52,431 bases of DNA from Nitrosomonas sp. Nm51 (GCF_900111165.1 NZ_FOGH01000017.1:1-52431); one strand, 5' to 3'; shown: positions 30,441 to 42,647, counted from the first letter of the stretch. Notes: generated from the letters alone by a model not told the origin. Translations and numbers: made by a program.

Positions 30441-31715
30441 ATGCAAACTCGACTCGCCGATTTCATTAAAAACTCTCCGCAAGGAAAAGAAGCAGACGCA
30501 ATCCTGCGCAGCTGCGTGCATTGCGGGTTCTGTCTGGCCACCTGCCCGACTTACCAACTGCTTGGCGACGAACTCGACAGTCCGCGCGGGCGCATTTATC
30601 TAATGAAGCAGATGCTCGAAGGTCAACCAGTCAGCCAAAAAACACAACTGCACCTGGACCGTTGTCTGACTTGCCGCGCATGCGAAACCACTTGCCCATC
30701 CGGCGTGCACTATGCTGAACTGGTCGACATCAGTCGCGATTTAGTCGAAAAACAGGTAACAAGACCCGTTGGAAAAAATTTGCTGCGCTATCTGTTGCGC
30801 AGGATTTTGCCGAATCCGCTGCTGTTTAGGCCCCTGATCAAAACCGGGCAGTTCGTACGCCCGCTGTTACCTGCAAGTTTGAAAAAAAAAGTTCCGGTAA
30901 CAAGTAAATCCGGCCGGCAATGGCCAACAACGCGTCATAAACGTAAAATGATAGTGCTCGACGGCTGCGTACAGCCGACACTGTCGCCCAACATCAATCC
31001 TGCTGCCGCCCGTATTCTGGATACCCTTGGCATTTCATTGATCCGGTCTGCACAAGCCGGCTGCTGTGGCGCACTTGCTTACCATTTGAACGCACAAGCT
31101 GAAGGTATGGGTGCCATGCGCAAAAATATCGATGCCTGGTGGCCCTATATCGTACGTAATGAAATTGAAGCCATCGTCATGACAGCAAGCGGCTGCGGCG
31201 TCACAGTCAAGGAATACGGTCATATCCTGCGCCACGATCCGGCTTATGCAGACAAAGCCGCGCGCATCTCAACCATTACCAGAGATATTGGCGAGATTCT
31301 GGCAAACGAGCGGGAAACACTCGAGCCGTTGTTGAGAAAGCACAAAACCGGTTCAGTTGGTACCAGGCTTGCGTTTCATTCTCCGTGTACACTTCAGCAC
31401 GGCCAGCAAATCCGCAACCAGGCGGAGCAAATTCTGCGATCCGCCGGCTTTCAACTCACCAGCGTGCCCGACAGTCATTTGTGCTGCGGTTCCGCAGGGA
31501 CCTATTCCATACTGCAACCTGAACTGTCGCAGCAATTGCTTCAAAATAAGGTGACCGCTCTCGAATCCGAACAACCGGAAAAAATCGCAACCGCCAATAT
31601 CGGTTGTCTGACACATTTGCAAAGCGGCACGGCTCTGCCGGTCAAGCACTGGATTGAAGTGCTGGATGAGCAATTGTTCAATCAATATACAACGAAATCA
31701 TCACGCCTTACCTGA
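30441..31715 (+). CDS. glcF: Glycolate oxidase iron-sulfur subunit GlcF
   Basis: GlcF passes electrons from the flavin subunits to the respiratory chain. The 424-residue protein has two 4Fe-4S cysteine clusters near the N-terminus (CVHCGFCLATCPTYQ at about 29-43 and CLTCRACETTCPSGV at about 76-90), and two CCG domains later (GCCGAL and LCCGSAGTYS). The last third ends HWIEVLDEQLF. It is the last gene of the glycolate operon; pcnB follows after 76 bases. Cysteines are all present. Confidence 0.95.
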   Translation: MQTRLADFIKNSPQGKEADAILRSCVHCGFCLATCPTYQLLGDELDSPRGRIYLMKQMLEGQPVSQKTQLHLDRCLTCRACETTCPSGVHYAELVDISRDLVEKQVTRPVGKNLLRYLLRRILPNPLLFRPLIKTGQFVRPLLPASLKKKVPVTSKSGRQWPTTRHKRKMIVLDGCVQPTLSPNINPAAARILDTLGISLIRSAQAGCCGALAYHLNAQAEGMGAMRKNIDAWWPYIVRNEIEAIVMTASGCGVTVKEYGHILRHDPAYADKAARISTITRDIGEILANERETLEPLLRKHKTGSVGTRLAFHSPCTLQHGQQIRNQAEQILRSAGFQLTSVPDSHLCCGSAGTYSILQPELSQQLLQNKVTALESEQPEKIATANIGCLTHLQSGTALPVKHWIEVLDEQLFNQYTTKSSRLT

Positions 31716-31757
31716 CAAATTCAAGCCCTGCACGCCAATTCTTCATACGACTCAGTG

Positions 31758-31763
31758 TATAAT
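31758..31763 (+). promoter_or_regulatory. Possible -10 element upstream of pcnB
   Basis: A perfect TATAAT lies 28 bases before the pcnB start, after CAGTG. No good -35 sits 17 bases upstream, so this is only a suggestion that pcnB-folK-panBC has its own promoter. Confidence 0.3.
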
Positions 31764-31791
31764 CCACTGCAGGTGTTTTTTGTATTTTGCA

Positions 31792-33189
31792 ATGATCCGA
31801 AAATTTTTCAATCAAGTTTTCAAACGAAACGCGATAACTCACACTGCTGATGCGCAGCTACGCATAATACCGTCTGGCAAGCACGGGATAAACCGCAATC
31901 TGATTAGTCCATGCGCACTAAAAGTGGCACATGGACTGCAAAAAGCCAGTTTTTCGGCATACATCGTAGGCGGTGCTGTCAGAGACCTGTTGCTCGAACT
32001 CAAACCAAAAGATTTTGACATCGCCACGAGTGCAACACCCGAACAAGCCCGCGCATTGTTCAGACGTTCCCGAATTATTGGCAGGCGCTTTCGTTTGTTG
32101 CATGTCATGTGCGGAAACGATACAGTAGAGGTGTCCACATTTCGTGGCCCACTGCCCGACGATAATGCTGTATCCAAAATAAAAAACTATATCGATCAAC
32201 ATGGAAGACTGCTGCGTGATAATGTTTTTGGCAGCCAGGAAGAAGATGCCGTACGGCGCGATTTCACACTGAATGCCCTTTTTTATGACCCATTCAGCGA
32301 AGAAATTCACGATTATCTCGATGGTTATGCCGATCTCAAAGCCAAAACACTGCGTATCATTGGCGATCCAGTAACCCGCTATCGGGAAGATCCCGTGCGC
32401 ATGCTCAGAGCAGTACGGCTGGCGGCCAAACTGGATATGCAGATTGATCCCAGTACAGCAGAACCCATAGGCGATCTGGCACCGTTGCTGCAAAACGTAC
32501 CCCCTGCACGCTTATTTGATGAAATGCTCAAGTTGTTACTATCGGGACACGCTCTCCCATGTGTTGTCGATCTGCGTCAACGCGGTCTGCATCATGGGCT
32601 GTTACCAATGTTGGATGTTATTCTGGAACAGCCGTTGGGAGAACGTTTCATCACGCTTGCGCTAAAAAATACTGACGAGCGAATTCAACAGAATAAGCAT
32701 GTATCGCCAGCTTTCTTATTTGCCGCATTGTTATGGCACGAAGTGCTGGCAGCCTGGAACAGCTACAAGAATTCAGGCGAACAGTCGCTCACCGCGCTGT
32801 ACCAGGCGATTGATGATGTGCTGTCCAGTCAACAAAAAAATATTGCTATTCCGCGCCGTTTCTGTTCCGCTATTACGGAAATCTGGTCGATGCAGCCGCG
32901 GTTCGAATCCCTCGTTGGACGTAAGCCGCTCCGGCTGGTTTCTCACCCGCGTTTTCGGGCCGCTTACGACTTCATGCTGCTGCGCAATGAAAGCGGAGAA
33001 ATGGATCCAGAATTAGCAACATGGTGGAAGCGTTTTGTCGCCGCAGATCCGGATAATCGGGAAAAATTAATTCCCAAGCCGGCTTCAACCAGAAAACGTA
33101 AAAAACGCACTCGCCGTAAACCAGCTTCAGACGCAGCTTCCGCAAAACAAACCCCGGCTTCTGCCGGCAAAGAGAAACCCGCATCCTGA
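31792..33189 (+). CDS. pcnB: Poly(A) polymerase I PcnB
   Basis: PcnB adds poly(A) tails to RNA and promotes decay. The start is the ATG of MIRKFFNQVFKRNA (465 residues). An open frame reaches back into glcF, but that part is not family-like. The nucleotidyltransferase head has YIVGGAVRDLLLELKPKDFDIAT, with the metal-binding aspartates in DFD; RRDFTLNALFYDP and YREDPVRMLRAVRLAAKL follow. The C-terminal end is very basic (RKRKKRTRRK) as in the family. folK starts two bases after the stop. Confidence 0.93.
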   Translation: MIRKFFNQVFKRNAITHTADAQLRIIPSGKHGINRNLISPCALKVAHGLQKASFSAYIVGGAVRDLLLELKPKDFDIATSATPEQARALFRRSRIIGRRFRLLHVMCGNDTVEVSTFRGPLPDDNAVSKIKNYIDQHGRLLRDNVFGSQEEDAVRRDFTLNALFYDPFSEEIHDYLDGYADLKAKTLRIIGDPVTRYREDPVRMLRAVRLAAKLDMQIDPSTAEPIGDLAPLLQNVPPARLFDEMLKLLLSGHALPCVVDLRQRGLHHGLLPMLDVILEQPLGERFITLALKNTDERIQQNKHVSPAFLFAALLWHEVLAAWNSYKNSGEQSLTALYQAIDDVLSSQQKNIAIPRRFCSAITEIWSMQPRFESLVGRKPLRLVSHPRFRAAYDFMLLRNESGEMDPELATWWKRFVAADPDNREKLIPKPASTRKRKKRTRRKPASDAASAKQTPASAGKEKPAS

Positions 33190-33191
33190 CA

Positions 33192-33701
33192 ATGTCCCAA
33201 AACAACACGCAATACACCGCAACAGCTTATATTGCCCTGGGCAGTAATCTTGACAATCCGCACAAGCAGATAAATTCCGCCTGTGAAGAAATTGACGCAC
33301 TACCCGGTATGTCTTTAATACAACATTCTTCACTGTATCAAAGCGCGCCCATCGCACAACAGGTGCAGCCTGACTATATCAATGCAGTAGCGAAAATCGA
33401 TACCGCATTGATGCCAGCCGAGCTACTCAATGCATTATTAATCATTGAGCGCAAGCATGGACGCAAGCGCACGTTTCGCAATGCACCACGTACCCTCGAT
33501 CTGGATATTCTGCTTTATAACACGTTGCAATTAAACAGCGAAAATTTGACGATACCGCATCCGCGCATGACGCAGCGCGCGTTTGTACTTTACCCATTAA
33601 TGGAAATCGCGCCGGACTGCTGCATTCCGGGACATGGTAAAATCAACCAGCTGATTGCCGCATGTTCCAATCAAATTATTACGCGGCTGGATTTTTCCTG
33701 A
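33192..33701 (+). CDS. folK: HPPK: 6-hydroxymethyl-dihydropterin pyrophosphokinase
   Basis: FolK makes the activated pterin for folate synthesis. The 169-residue protein has ALGSNLDNPHKQIN at the start, SSLYQSAP, and the metal/ATP motif RTLDLDILLY (Asp-x-Asp). IPHPRMTQRAFVLYPLMEIAP is the family's C-terminal signature. It begins two bases after pcnB, so translation is probably coupled. panB and panC follow. Confidence 0.95.
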   Translation: MSQNNTQYTATAYIALGSNLDNPHKQINSACEEIDALPGMSLIQHSSLYQSAPIAQQVQPDYINAVAKIDTALMPAELLNALLIIERKHGRKRTFRNAPRTLDLDILLYNTLQLNSENLTIPHPRMTQRAFVLYPLMEIAPDCCIPGHGKINQLIAACSNQIITRLDFS

Positions 33702-33773
33702 TAATACGATTTTTCTGTTTCAAAAAAGATCATTTCCCTTGTCAATGGAATACCCGATAATCAAGCTATCCAC

Positions 33774-34565
33774 ATGAGAACCTCCATCAGTACTTTACTA
33801 AAACTGTACCAGAATGGTGAAAAATTTACCGTACTGACTTGTTACGATGCAATTTTTTCCCGATTGCTCGAGGCATGCGGCGTTGACGTTCTGCTGGTAG
33901 GCGATTCATTGGGAAATGTCGTTCAGGGAGAAGACACAACACTGCCTGTTACGCTGGATCATATGATTTATCACACGCGCTGTGTTGCACGCGGTGCTGA
34001 AAAAGCTTTTATCATGACAGATATGCCCTTTGGCACTGCACAGTTATCGCCCGAGCGCGCATTTGAAAATGCATGCCAAATCATGGCAGCAGGCGCCCAA
34101 ATGGTTAAAATAGAGGGTGGTCACATTATGACAGACACAACTCAATTTTTAACACAGCGCGGCATACCGGTATGCGCACATATCGGCCTCACACCACAGT
34201 CAATTCACCAATTGGGCGGCTATAAAATTCAGGGAAATACAGAAATAACGGCAAACCGGTTAATAGACGAGGCAAAGGTACTTGAAAAATCAGGCGCGGC
34301 AATGTTATTGATGGAGCTAGTACCAGCACCGCTCGCAAAACAAATCACTGCAACGGTATCAATTCCTACGATCGGTATCGGTGCAGGTGCAGATTGCACG
34401 GCGCAAGTGCTTGTCTTATATGACATGCTCGGGTTGTATCAGGGTAATAAAGCAAAATTTATCAAAGACTTCATGGTTGAATCCAGTAATATTCAGGATG
34501 CAGTGCGTAACTATGTCAAAGCGGTTAAAACAGGGCAGTTTCCCGACAAAATCCACGAATTTTAA
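33774..34565 (+). CDS. panB: Ketopantoate hydroxymethyltransferase PanB
   Basis: PanB adds a hydroxymethyl group from methylene-tetrahydrofolate to 2-oxoisovalerate, the first committed step to pantothenate. The 263-residue protein has LTCYDAIFSRL, LVGDSLGNVVQG (metal-binding aspartate), VKIEGG and the catalytic glutamate region LLMELVPA. GIGAGADCTAQVLVL lies in the barrel. It is followed by panC after 18 bases. folK upstream gives a logical link, since this enzyme uses a folate. Confidence 0.96.
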   Translation: MRTSISTLLKLYQNGEKFTVLTCYDAIFSRLLEACGVDVLLVGDSLGNVVQGEDTTLPVTLDHMIYHTRCVARGAEKAFIMTDMPFGTAQLSPERAFENACQIMAAGAQMVKIEGGHIMTDTTQFLTQRGIPVCAHIGLTPQSIHQLGGYKIQGNTEITANRLIDEAKVLEKSGAAMLLMELVPAPLAKQITATVSIPTIGIGAGADCTAQVLVLYDMLGLYQGNKAKFIKDFMVESSNIQDAVRNYVKAVKTGQFPDKIHEF

Positions 34566-34583
34566 TAACAGTCCATTTTAAAA

Positions 34584-35414
34584 TTGAAAATTGTCGAAAC
34601 CATAGCAGCGCTGCGCAGCACGCTGAAAAATGTACAACATATTGCTTTTGTACCAACAATGGGTAATCTGCACGCTGGACATTTGGCGCTGGTTGAAAAA
34701 GCAAAAAAAAAATCTGATTTTGTTGTCGTCAGTATTTTTGTCAATCCACTCCAGTTTTTACCCAGCGAAGACTTCAATCAATATCCCCGTTCCATGGAAG
34801 CAGATTGCAAGCTGTTACGTAGTCTGGATGTGGATTTAGTTTTTGCGCCCGATGAAAAAAATCTTTTCCCCGTTCAGCAGGAAATCCTGCTGCAGCTACC
34901 CGCAGTCGCCGACACGCTTGAAGGTATATTCCGTCCACGATTTTTTCAAGGTGTAGCCACAATCGTATTAAAATTTTTTAATATTATTCAACCAGATATA
35001 GCAATTTTTGGCAAAAAGGACTACCAACAGCTGCATATTATTCGATTAATGGTGCAACAACTCAATTTTCCGATTAAAATCCTGGATACGGAAATTATTC
35101 GTGCAGCGGATGGTCTTGCACTAAGCTCCCGTAATCAATATTTGAACGGACCCGAACGCCAAGAGGCCTGTCATCTGTACCAGGCATTAAATACTATCGT
35201 TGGCGAAACAGCATCCGGTCAGCGCGACTTTTTGCTATTAGAGAAAAAAGCTGTTGAATATCTTTCAGGAAGAGGTTGGCAAGTTGACTATATTTCCATT
35301 GTTAATCGGCAAACCCTGTTACCCGCCTGTACTGATGATCAGCAACTTGCCGTACTTGCAGCTGCCAGAATTGGAACAACCAGGTTAATAGATAACGTTG
35401 AATTTACTTGTTGA
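34584..35414 (+). CDS. panC: Pantothenate synthetase PanC (TTG start)
   Basis: PanC joins pantoate and beta-alanine with ATP. The 276-residue protein starts at a TTG; no ATG is available without losing the family start (KIVETIAALRSTL). Motifs are FVPTMGNLHAGHL (about 25-37), NPLQFLPSEDFNQYPR, GKKDYQQLHIIR and SSRNQYL, all typical. panB lies 18 bases upstream. A T-rich sequence precedes the start and no strong ribosome binding site is seen, so translation may depend on coupling with panB. Confidence 0.94.
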   Translation: MKIVETIAALRSTLKNVQHIAFVPTMGNLHAGHLALVEKAKKKSDFVVVSIFVNPLQFLPSEDFNQYPRSMEADCKLLRSLDVDLVFAPDEKNLFPVQQEILLQLPAVADTLEGIFRPRFFQGVATIVLKFFNIIQPDIAIFGKKDYQQLHIIRLMVQQLNFPIKILDTEIIRAADGLALSSRNQYLNGPERQEACHLYQALNTIVGETASGQRDFLLLEKKAVEYLSGRGWQVDYISIVNRQTLLPACTDDQQLAVLAAARIGTTRLIDNVEFTC

Positions 35415-35496
35415 CTGAAACCGGTCACTATGCAAAAAACTTTTCTTTTAAAACAGTTCATGCCGGATACCGATTAATTTTAATAATAGTTGAATC

Positions 35497-36861
35497 ATGC
35501 AGTCATTTAGTACTTTTTGGTTATCTTGTCTTGAACATTTTAGAAATGAATTGAATGCGCAACAGTTCAACACCTGGATCAAACCTTTACATCTTGAAGG
35601 AAACACCCATGAAAACGGAATCGAGGTCGTGATCGTTGCGCCCAACCGTTTTGTGTTGCAATGGGTTCAGGAAAATTTTATCACCCATATTCAAAGCATT
35701 GCGAAAGCGCATTTTGAAAGAGAAATTCAGTTTCAGCTGAAAATTGCGGATCCTGCAAAGGTCGAGCGAAAACCCATCAAGGTTGAAAAAAAAACGCCTG
35801 TTCCAGTACATTCTGAACGGCCCAAAGCCAGCAAAAAAACATCGAGCCAACTCAATCCCAATTTCACTTTCGATAATTTTGTCACTGGAAAAGCCAACCA
35901 GCTAGCCCGTGCAGGTGCTATTCAGGTGGCCGAATCACCCGGTATCGCCTATAACCCGCTCTTTATTTATGGTGGCGTCGGTCTCGGTAAAACCCATCTG
36001 ATTCAAGCCATCGGCAATTTGATTCATGAAAGCAATAAGCAGACGAAAATCCGCTATGTACATGCGGAAAAATACGTCTCTGACGTTGTCAATGCCTATC
36101 AACATAAATCATTCGATCAGTTCAAGCTTTATTATCATTCACTGGATCTTTTACTCGTTGACGATGTACAGTTCTTCGGTGGAAAAAACCGAACCCAGGA
36201 GGAATTCTTTTACGCCTTTAATGCACTTATTGAGGCCCATAAACAAGTGATCATTACCTGCGACTCCTATCCCAAAGAGATTTCTGGTCTAGAAGAGCGG
36301 CTGGTATCACGTTTTGGCTGGGGTTTAACAGTAGCCATTGAGCCGCCGGAACTGGAAATGCGGGTCGCCATTCTTATCAAAAAAGCAGAACAGGAAGAAC
36401 TAAAACTCGATGAAAATGTTGCTTTTTTCATTGCAAAATATATTCGCTCAAATGTCCGGGAACTGGAAGGGGCGTTGAAACGGGTCATGGCTTTTTCCCG
36501 ATTTGTCGAACAGGACATCACGCTTGAAATCGCCAAAGAAGCGTTGAAAGACCTGCTCGCTGTGCAAAACCGGCAAATTTCAATCGAAAACATTCAAAAA
36601 ACAGTTGCAGATTACTATAAAATAAAAGTATCTGAAATATATTCGAAAAAAAGGTCTCGCATTGTGGCCAGGCCCCGTCAAATGGCGATGGCTATTGCCA
36701 AGGAACTGACAACGCTCAGTCTGCCCGATATCGGCGAAGCATTTGGCGGACGCGATCATACAACGGTACTTCATGGTCATCGTAAAATTAACGCGTTACG
36801 CGCATCCGATCCCGCAATTAATCGTGATTACAATACACTGATACATATTTTACGCGGGTAA
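35497..36861 (+). CDS. dnaA: Chromosomal replication initiator DnaA
   Basis: DnaA opens oriC and loads the replicative helicase. The 454-residue protein has an N-terminal protein-binding domain, a short basic linker (about residues 88-115), then the AAA+ domain: [17 protein letters not shown], Walker [10 protein letters not shown], Walker [11 protein letters not shown]. Domain IV carries [14 protein letters not shown] and the DNA-binding signature [15 protein letters not shown]. Genes upstream are panBC, not rpmH and rnpA as in many bacteria. dnaN follows after a 229-base AT-rich gap. Confidence 0.97.
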   Translation: MQSFSTFWLSCLEHFRNELNAQQFNTWIKPLHLEGNTHENGIEVVIVAPNRFVLQWVQENFITHIQSIAKAHFEREIQFQLKIADPAKVERKPIKVEKKTPVPVHSERPKASKKTSSQLNPNFTFDNFVTGKANQLARAGAIQVAESPGIAYNPLFIYGGVGLGKTHLIQAIGNLIHESNKQTKIRYVHAEKYVSDVVNAYQHKSFDQFKLYYHSLDLLLVDDVQFFGGKNRTQEEFFYAFNALIEAHKQVIITCDSYPKEISGLEERLVSRFGWGLTVAIEPPELEMRVAILIKKAEQEELKLDENVAFFIAKYIRSNVRELEGALKRVMAFSRFVEQDITLEIAKEALKDLLAVQNRQISIENIQKTVADYYKIKVSEIYSKKRSRIVARPRQMAMAIAKELTTLSLPDIGEAFGGRDHTTVLHGHRKINALRASDPAINRDYNTLIHILRG

Positions 36862-36916
36862 ATAAAAAGAAAATTCAAATATGTCCGAAAACCTTGTTGA
36901 TAACTCTTTAATAAAC

Positions 36917-36925
36917 TGTGAATAA
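36917..36925 (-). promoter_or_regulatory. DnaA box, reverse strand
   Basis: The plus strand reads TGTGAATAA, giving TTATTCACA on the minus strand, a match to the TTATNCACA consensus. Confidence 0.75.
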
Positions 36926-36951
36926 CCGACCAGTTAAATAATTTTTTTATG

Positions 36952-36960
36952 TTATCCACA
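36952..36960 (+). promoter_or_regulatory. Consensus DnaA box
   Basis: TTATCCACA, a full match to the high-affinity DnaA box. Confidence 0.85.
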
Positions 36961-37090
36961 AACTATTCACCGTATTACCCGCCTGTTATACAATGGTTAT
37001 TATAGCCACAATTTATTGATTACTAAAGAATAGTTATAGCTATTCACGTTTTTTTAGCAGCTTATTAGCTATTATCAAATATTTATTTAA

Positions 37091-38206
37091 ATGATATTAA
37101 TCAAAACAAACCGGGATAATCTGATCAAACCACTGCAGATGGTCGCCGGTATTGTAGAAAAACGGCAGACATTTCCTATCCTGTCGAATGTACTGATTGA
37201 AAACAACGAAGGTACGGTTCGCTTTCTGACATCTGATTCGGAAATGCAGATCGAAACAACTTCTACGGTTAAAAAAGGAAAAAATCAGAATTTTTCACTG
37301 ACAGTTTCTGTAAAAAAACTGCTGGACATTCTTCGATCACTTGATCCTGATGCCGAAGTTTCATTCCTAAAAAAGGATGAAAAGCTGCAGATTAAATCGG
37401 GTAATAGCCAATTCAGTCTGCAAATGCTACCTGCCGGGGATTTCCCCACCATCACAGAGGATAATGAATCGACTGCAGTAATCTCTTTGCCACAAAATAC
37501 ACTCAGAAACCTGTTGAACAATGTTCAATATGCCATTGCAGAACAGGACATCCGCTATTTTTTAAATGGGGTTTTACTGTCAGTAGAAAATGGCGAATTA
37601 ATCACTGTAGGGACAGATACACACCGGCTGGCGTTTGCTTCGACGCAGATACAATCGAACGAAGTCAATTTGTCGGTAATTTTACCGCGCAAAACCGTTA
37701 TCGAACTGCTCAAACTCCTTAAAGATGACAAAACACCTGTCAGTATAGAAATATTTTCAAAGAGAGTCATACTATCATTTTCAAATATTGTATTACTTTC
37801 GAAAGTAATTGATGGAAAATATCCCAATTTTAACCGTGCTATACCGACTCAAAACGATAAAACTTTCGATCTTGACCGTCTTTCGTTTCTGCATGTATTG
37901 CAGCGTGTTTCCATTCTTTCAAATTCAAACGAATTACTTAAAGGCGTACGTTTGCTCATCAGCAACGAAAAACTCGGTGTTATTTGTAAAAATACAGAAC
38001 AGGAGGAAGCATTTGATGAAATTGCCATAATCTATAGTGACAATGATATTGACTACAGCCTGAATATCACCTATCTCACCGATCTTTTGAATCATGTATC
38101 GGTGGATACGATTCGTTTTGCGTTTTCCGATGCTGCATCCAGCGTTTTAATCACAATTCCTGGGCGGGATGATTTTAAGTATGTCATCATGCCCATGCGA
38201 ATATAA
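37091..38206 (+). CDS. dnaN: DNA polymerase III beta sliding clamp DnaN
   Basis: DnaN is the ring that holds the polymerase on DNA. The 371-residue protein shows the three-domain clamp layout: domain 1 from MILIKTNRDNLIKPLQMVAGIVEKRQT, domain 2 around QDIRYFLNGVLL and VGTDTHRLA, and domain 3 ending in the conserved KYVIMPMRI. The start lies in a T/A-rich stretch with no visible ribosome binding site. It lies between dnaA and gyrB, a classic order. Confidence 0.96.
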   Translation: MILIKTNRDNLIKPLQMVAGIVEKRQTFPILSNVLIENNEGTVRFLTSDSEMQIETTSTVKKGKNQNFSLTVSVKKLLDILRSLDPDAEVSFLKKDEKLQIKSGNSQFSLQMLPAGDFPTITEDNESTAVISLPQNTLRNLLNNVQYAIAEQDIRYFLNGVLLSVENGELITVGTDTHRLAFASTQIQSNEVNLSVILPRKTVIELLKLLKDDKTPVSIEIFSKRVILSFSNIVLLSKVIDGKYPNFNRAIPTQNDKTFDLDRLSFLHVLQRVSILSNSNELLKGVRLLISNEKLGVICKNTEQEEAFDEIAIIYSDNDIDYSLNITYLTDLLNHVSVDTIRFAFSDAASSVLITIPGRDDFKYVIMPMRI

Positions 38207-38233
38207 TCTACTATTTCATTGATGTAACTTTAA

Positions 38234-40663
<2,430 letters not shown>

Positions 40664-41129
40664 AAATGTAGCTGTCTATGTCATAGCAATTCTTACCATA
40701 CTGCTGCCCGTCAAGCCGGTATCAGTAGGTAGTCGATGAAAGATTCAAGTATGAATGATGCGAGCAGCTAGGTTGCCATGGGTTGAATACTAAATCATCA
40801 ATATCCCAATTTCACAAGTCCAGCCGATGAGAAAACGTCAATCCGCAACGAAAACACGTTTATGCCTGGTTTCAACCAGATAACGCTTGTAAAAACTCCA
40901 GATCAGATTAAACACTGCTCAGTTATGATTGTGCTATTCAGTTCAAAAAAGATTCCAAGTATTTGAAAGTATAGTGATGTAATATTGGTTCAAGTTGATC
41001 ATTCCTTATCGATCCGAATAAATTAAATCTATTTTCTGTGACAGATGGGATACATATTGGACGGCTCGAATAAAAGAGGTTATGCTCTCGCCTTTATCGG
41101 CACGGCTGCATTGTCCATTGTCAAATATC
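40664..41129. other. Long intergenic region between gyrB and tRNA-Arg
   Basis: No convincing gene in about 466 bases. The minus strand gives short frames broken by stops. The last 75 bases hold the tRNA promoter. No clear gyrB terminator was seen; the stretch could carry a degraded element, but nothing matches a family that I know. Confidence 0.4.
41057..41086 (+). promoter_or_regulatory. Promoter of the tRNA-Arg gene
   Basis: TTGGAC (41057-41062) and TATGCT (41081-41086) are 18 bases apart. Transcription would start near 41094, about 36 bases before the tRNA. Confidence 0.6.
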
Positions 41130-41206
41130 GCGCCCATAGCTCAGTTGGATAGAGTACCGCTCTCCGAAGGCGGGGGTCACACGTTCGAATCGTGTTGGGC
41201 GCGCCA
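41130..41206 (+). tRNA. tRNA-Arg, anticodon CCG
   Basis: A 77-base cloverleaf ending in encoded CCA. The acceptor arms GCGCCCA/TGGGCGC, the anticodon stem CCGCT/GGCGG and the T arm ACACG/CGTGT pair; the D stem GCTC/GAGT includes one G-T pair. The seven-base anticodon loop CTCCGAA gives anticodon CCG, reading the codon CGG. A T-run follows directly after CCA. Confidence 0.97.
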
Positions 41207-41294
41207 TTTTTTTAGTCTGTACACATTAAATTTGCTTATTCTGCGTGCTTGATTGATTTGTTATTTATTCGATATATATGTACTTAAATAAGTT

Positions 41295-42647
41295 ATGTGT
41301 ACAGCGATAAAGCGGTTTGCCACGATAACAATTTATGGCATTTTGTTATCAGGGTGTATTCCATCCGGTAAACCGGTATCGCCATTTGCAATGACCAATG
41401 AATTAGTGGTTATTACAGTTGTACATACAGATAATTTTTATATTGACTCCGAAGGACATTATTCTGGTATTACGTATGATTTAGTCAATGAGTTCGCGGC
41501 AGAAATCGGCTTGGAGATTCGTTTTATTATAATGTCCCGAATAGAATCCGCGTTAGCGGCGCTGCAACAGCATCAGGCGCATTTTGCTATCGGTTTGGAT
41601 ATCCCCGATAATCAAGATTCCCGCTTTATTTTAGGTCCGGTGTATTTACATACGCATCATCAAATCGCCTTTAATGCAAGCCGTTTTGAGCCCAGAGACA
41701 TTCAGCAGCTTGTTGGGAAGCTTGTTGAAGTTCCGGTTGGCTCGACCCACGAATATCAATTGCAGAAAATGAAGATGAAAGTACCTGGTTTGGCATGGAC
41801 TGCTGTTGCACAGTCAAGCGAGGCATTATTGACAAAACTGGAAAACGGTGAAATTGACTATACTGTTGCAGATTCTTTCCATATCAAAAAAGCCAACCAT
41901 TTTTACCCTAAGGTTAGAGGCGCTTTCGAACTGGATGTCTCCGCCAGCCGCTGGATTTTTCCTAAGTACACAGAAAAATTGCTGATTGACAGAGTCAATG
42001 AATTTTTTGAGAGAATTGAACAAGAAGGCGTGCTGGGTCAGTTATTGGATAGTTATAATGGACCCTATCATCAGCTCAGTCCAGGCGATATTTATTTTTT
42101 CAAAAACAAAATCCATTCACGGCTTCCAGACTTAAAGCAATATTTTTTTCAGGCAGCCCGCATAACCGGTATCGACTGGCGTTTGTTAGCTGCTTTAGCC
42201 TATCAGGAATCGCATTGGAACCCCAAAGCCAGGTCACCTACCGGAGTCAGTGGCATCATGATGCTGACACGGGAAACCGCAAGAAGAATGGGTATCAAAA
42301 ATCTGACAGACTCGCGCCGGAATATACTTGCAGGCGCGCGTTATTTAAAATTGTTAAAGGAAAAGCTGCCGGAAAGTGTTTCGGAACCAGACCGTACCTG
42401 GATAGCGCTCGCCGCCTATAATCAGGGATATGGGCGAGTTATCGACGCACGCACACTGGCTAAACGTTTCAACTTAAATCCGGATTTATGGATAGATTTA
42501 AAAAAAATGTTGCCGTTACTGAACAGGCAGCACTATGCTGAAGAAATACAATATGGTCATGCGCGTGGGGATGAAGCAGTGACATTAACCAATTCTGTAC
42601 GCGCCTACTATGAAATACTAAAGCGTGTCACAACTGAAGATTCTTAA
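41295..42647 (+). CDS. mltF: MltF-like membrane-bound lytic transglycosylase
   Basis: This enzyme cleaves the glycan chain of peptidoglycan. The 450-residue protein has a lipoprotein signal with lipobox LLSGC (Cys21). Residues 35-265 form a substrate-binding-protein-like domain (HTDNFYIDSEGHYSGITYDL), and the C-terminal part (about 290-430) a soluble-lytic-transglycosylase domain with catalytic glutamate in AYQESHWNPKA, then SPTGVSGIMMLT and AAYNQGYGR. This two-domain layout is that of MltF. It follows the tRNA at a distance of 88 bases and is followed by ribE. Confidence 0.9.
   Translation: MCTAIKRFATITIYGILLSGCIPSGKPVSPFAMTNELVVITVVHTDNFYIDSEGHYSGITYDLVNEFAAEIGLEIRFIIMSRIESALAALQQHQAHFAIGLDIPDNQDSRFILGPVYLHTHHQIAFNASRFEPRDIQQLVGKLVEVPVGSTHEYQLQKMKMKVPGLAWTAVAQSSEALLTKLENGEIDYTVADSFHIKKANHFYPKVRGAFELDVSASRWIFPKYTEKLLIDRVNEFFERIEQEGVLGQLLDSYNGPYHQLSPGDIYFFKNKIHSRLPDLKQYFFQAARITGIDWRLLAALAYQESHWNPKARSPTGVSGIMMLTRETARRMGIKNLTDSRRNILAGARYLKLLKEKLPESVSEPDRTWIALAAYNQGYGRVIDARTLAKRFNLNPDLWIDLKKMLPLLNRQHYAEEIQYGHARGDEAVTLTNSVRAYYEILKRVTTEDS

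Larger units (their letters stand above)
36862..37090. other. Probable replication origin (oriC) in the dnaA-dnaN gap
   Basis: This AT-rich region holds a perfect DnaA box TTATCCACA at 36952-36960, a second consensus box on the other strand (TTATTCACA, 36917-36925), and a one-mismatch box (TTATCAACA, 36895-36903). Two weaker CTATTCAC sequences lie at 36963 and 37040. The stretch 37008-37090 is strongly AT-rich and could be the unwinding element. The position beside dnaA supports an origin, but no replication data are available. Confidence 0.65.
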
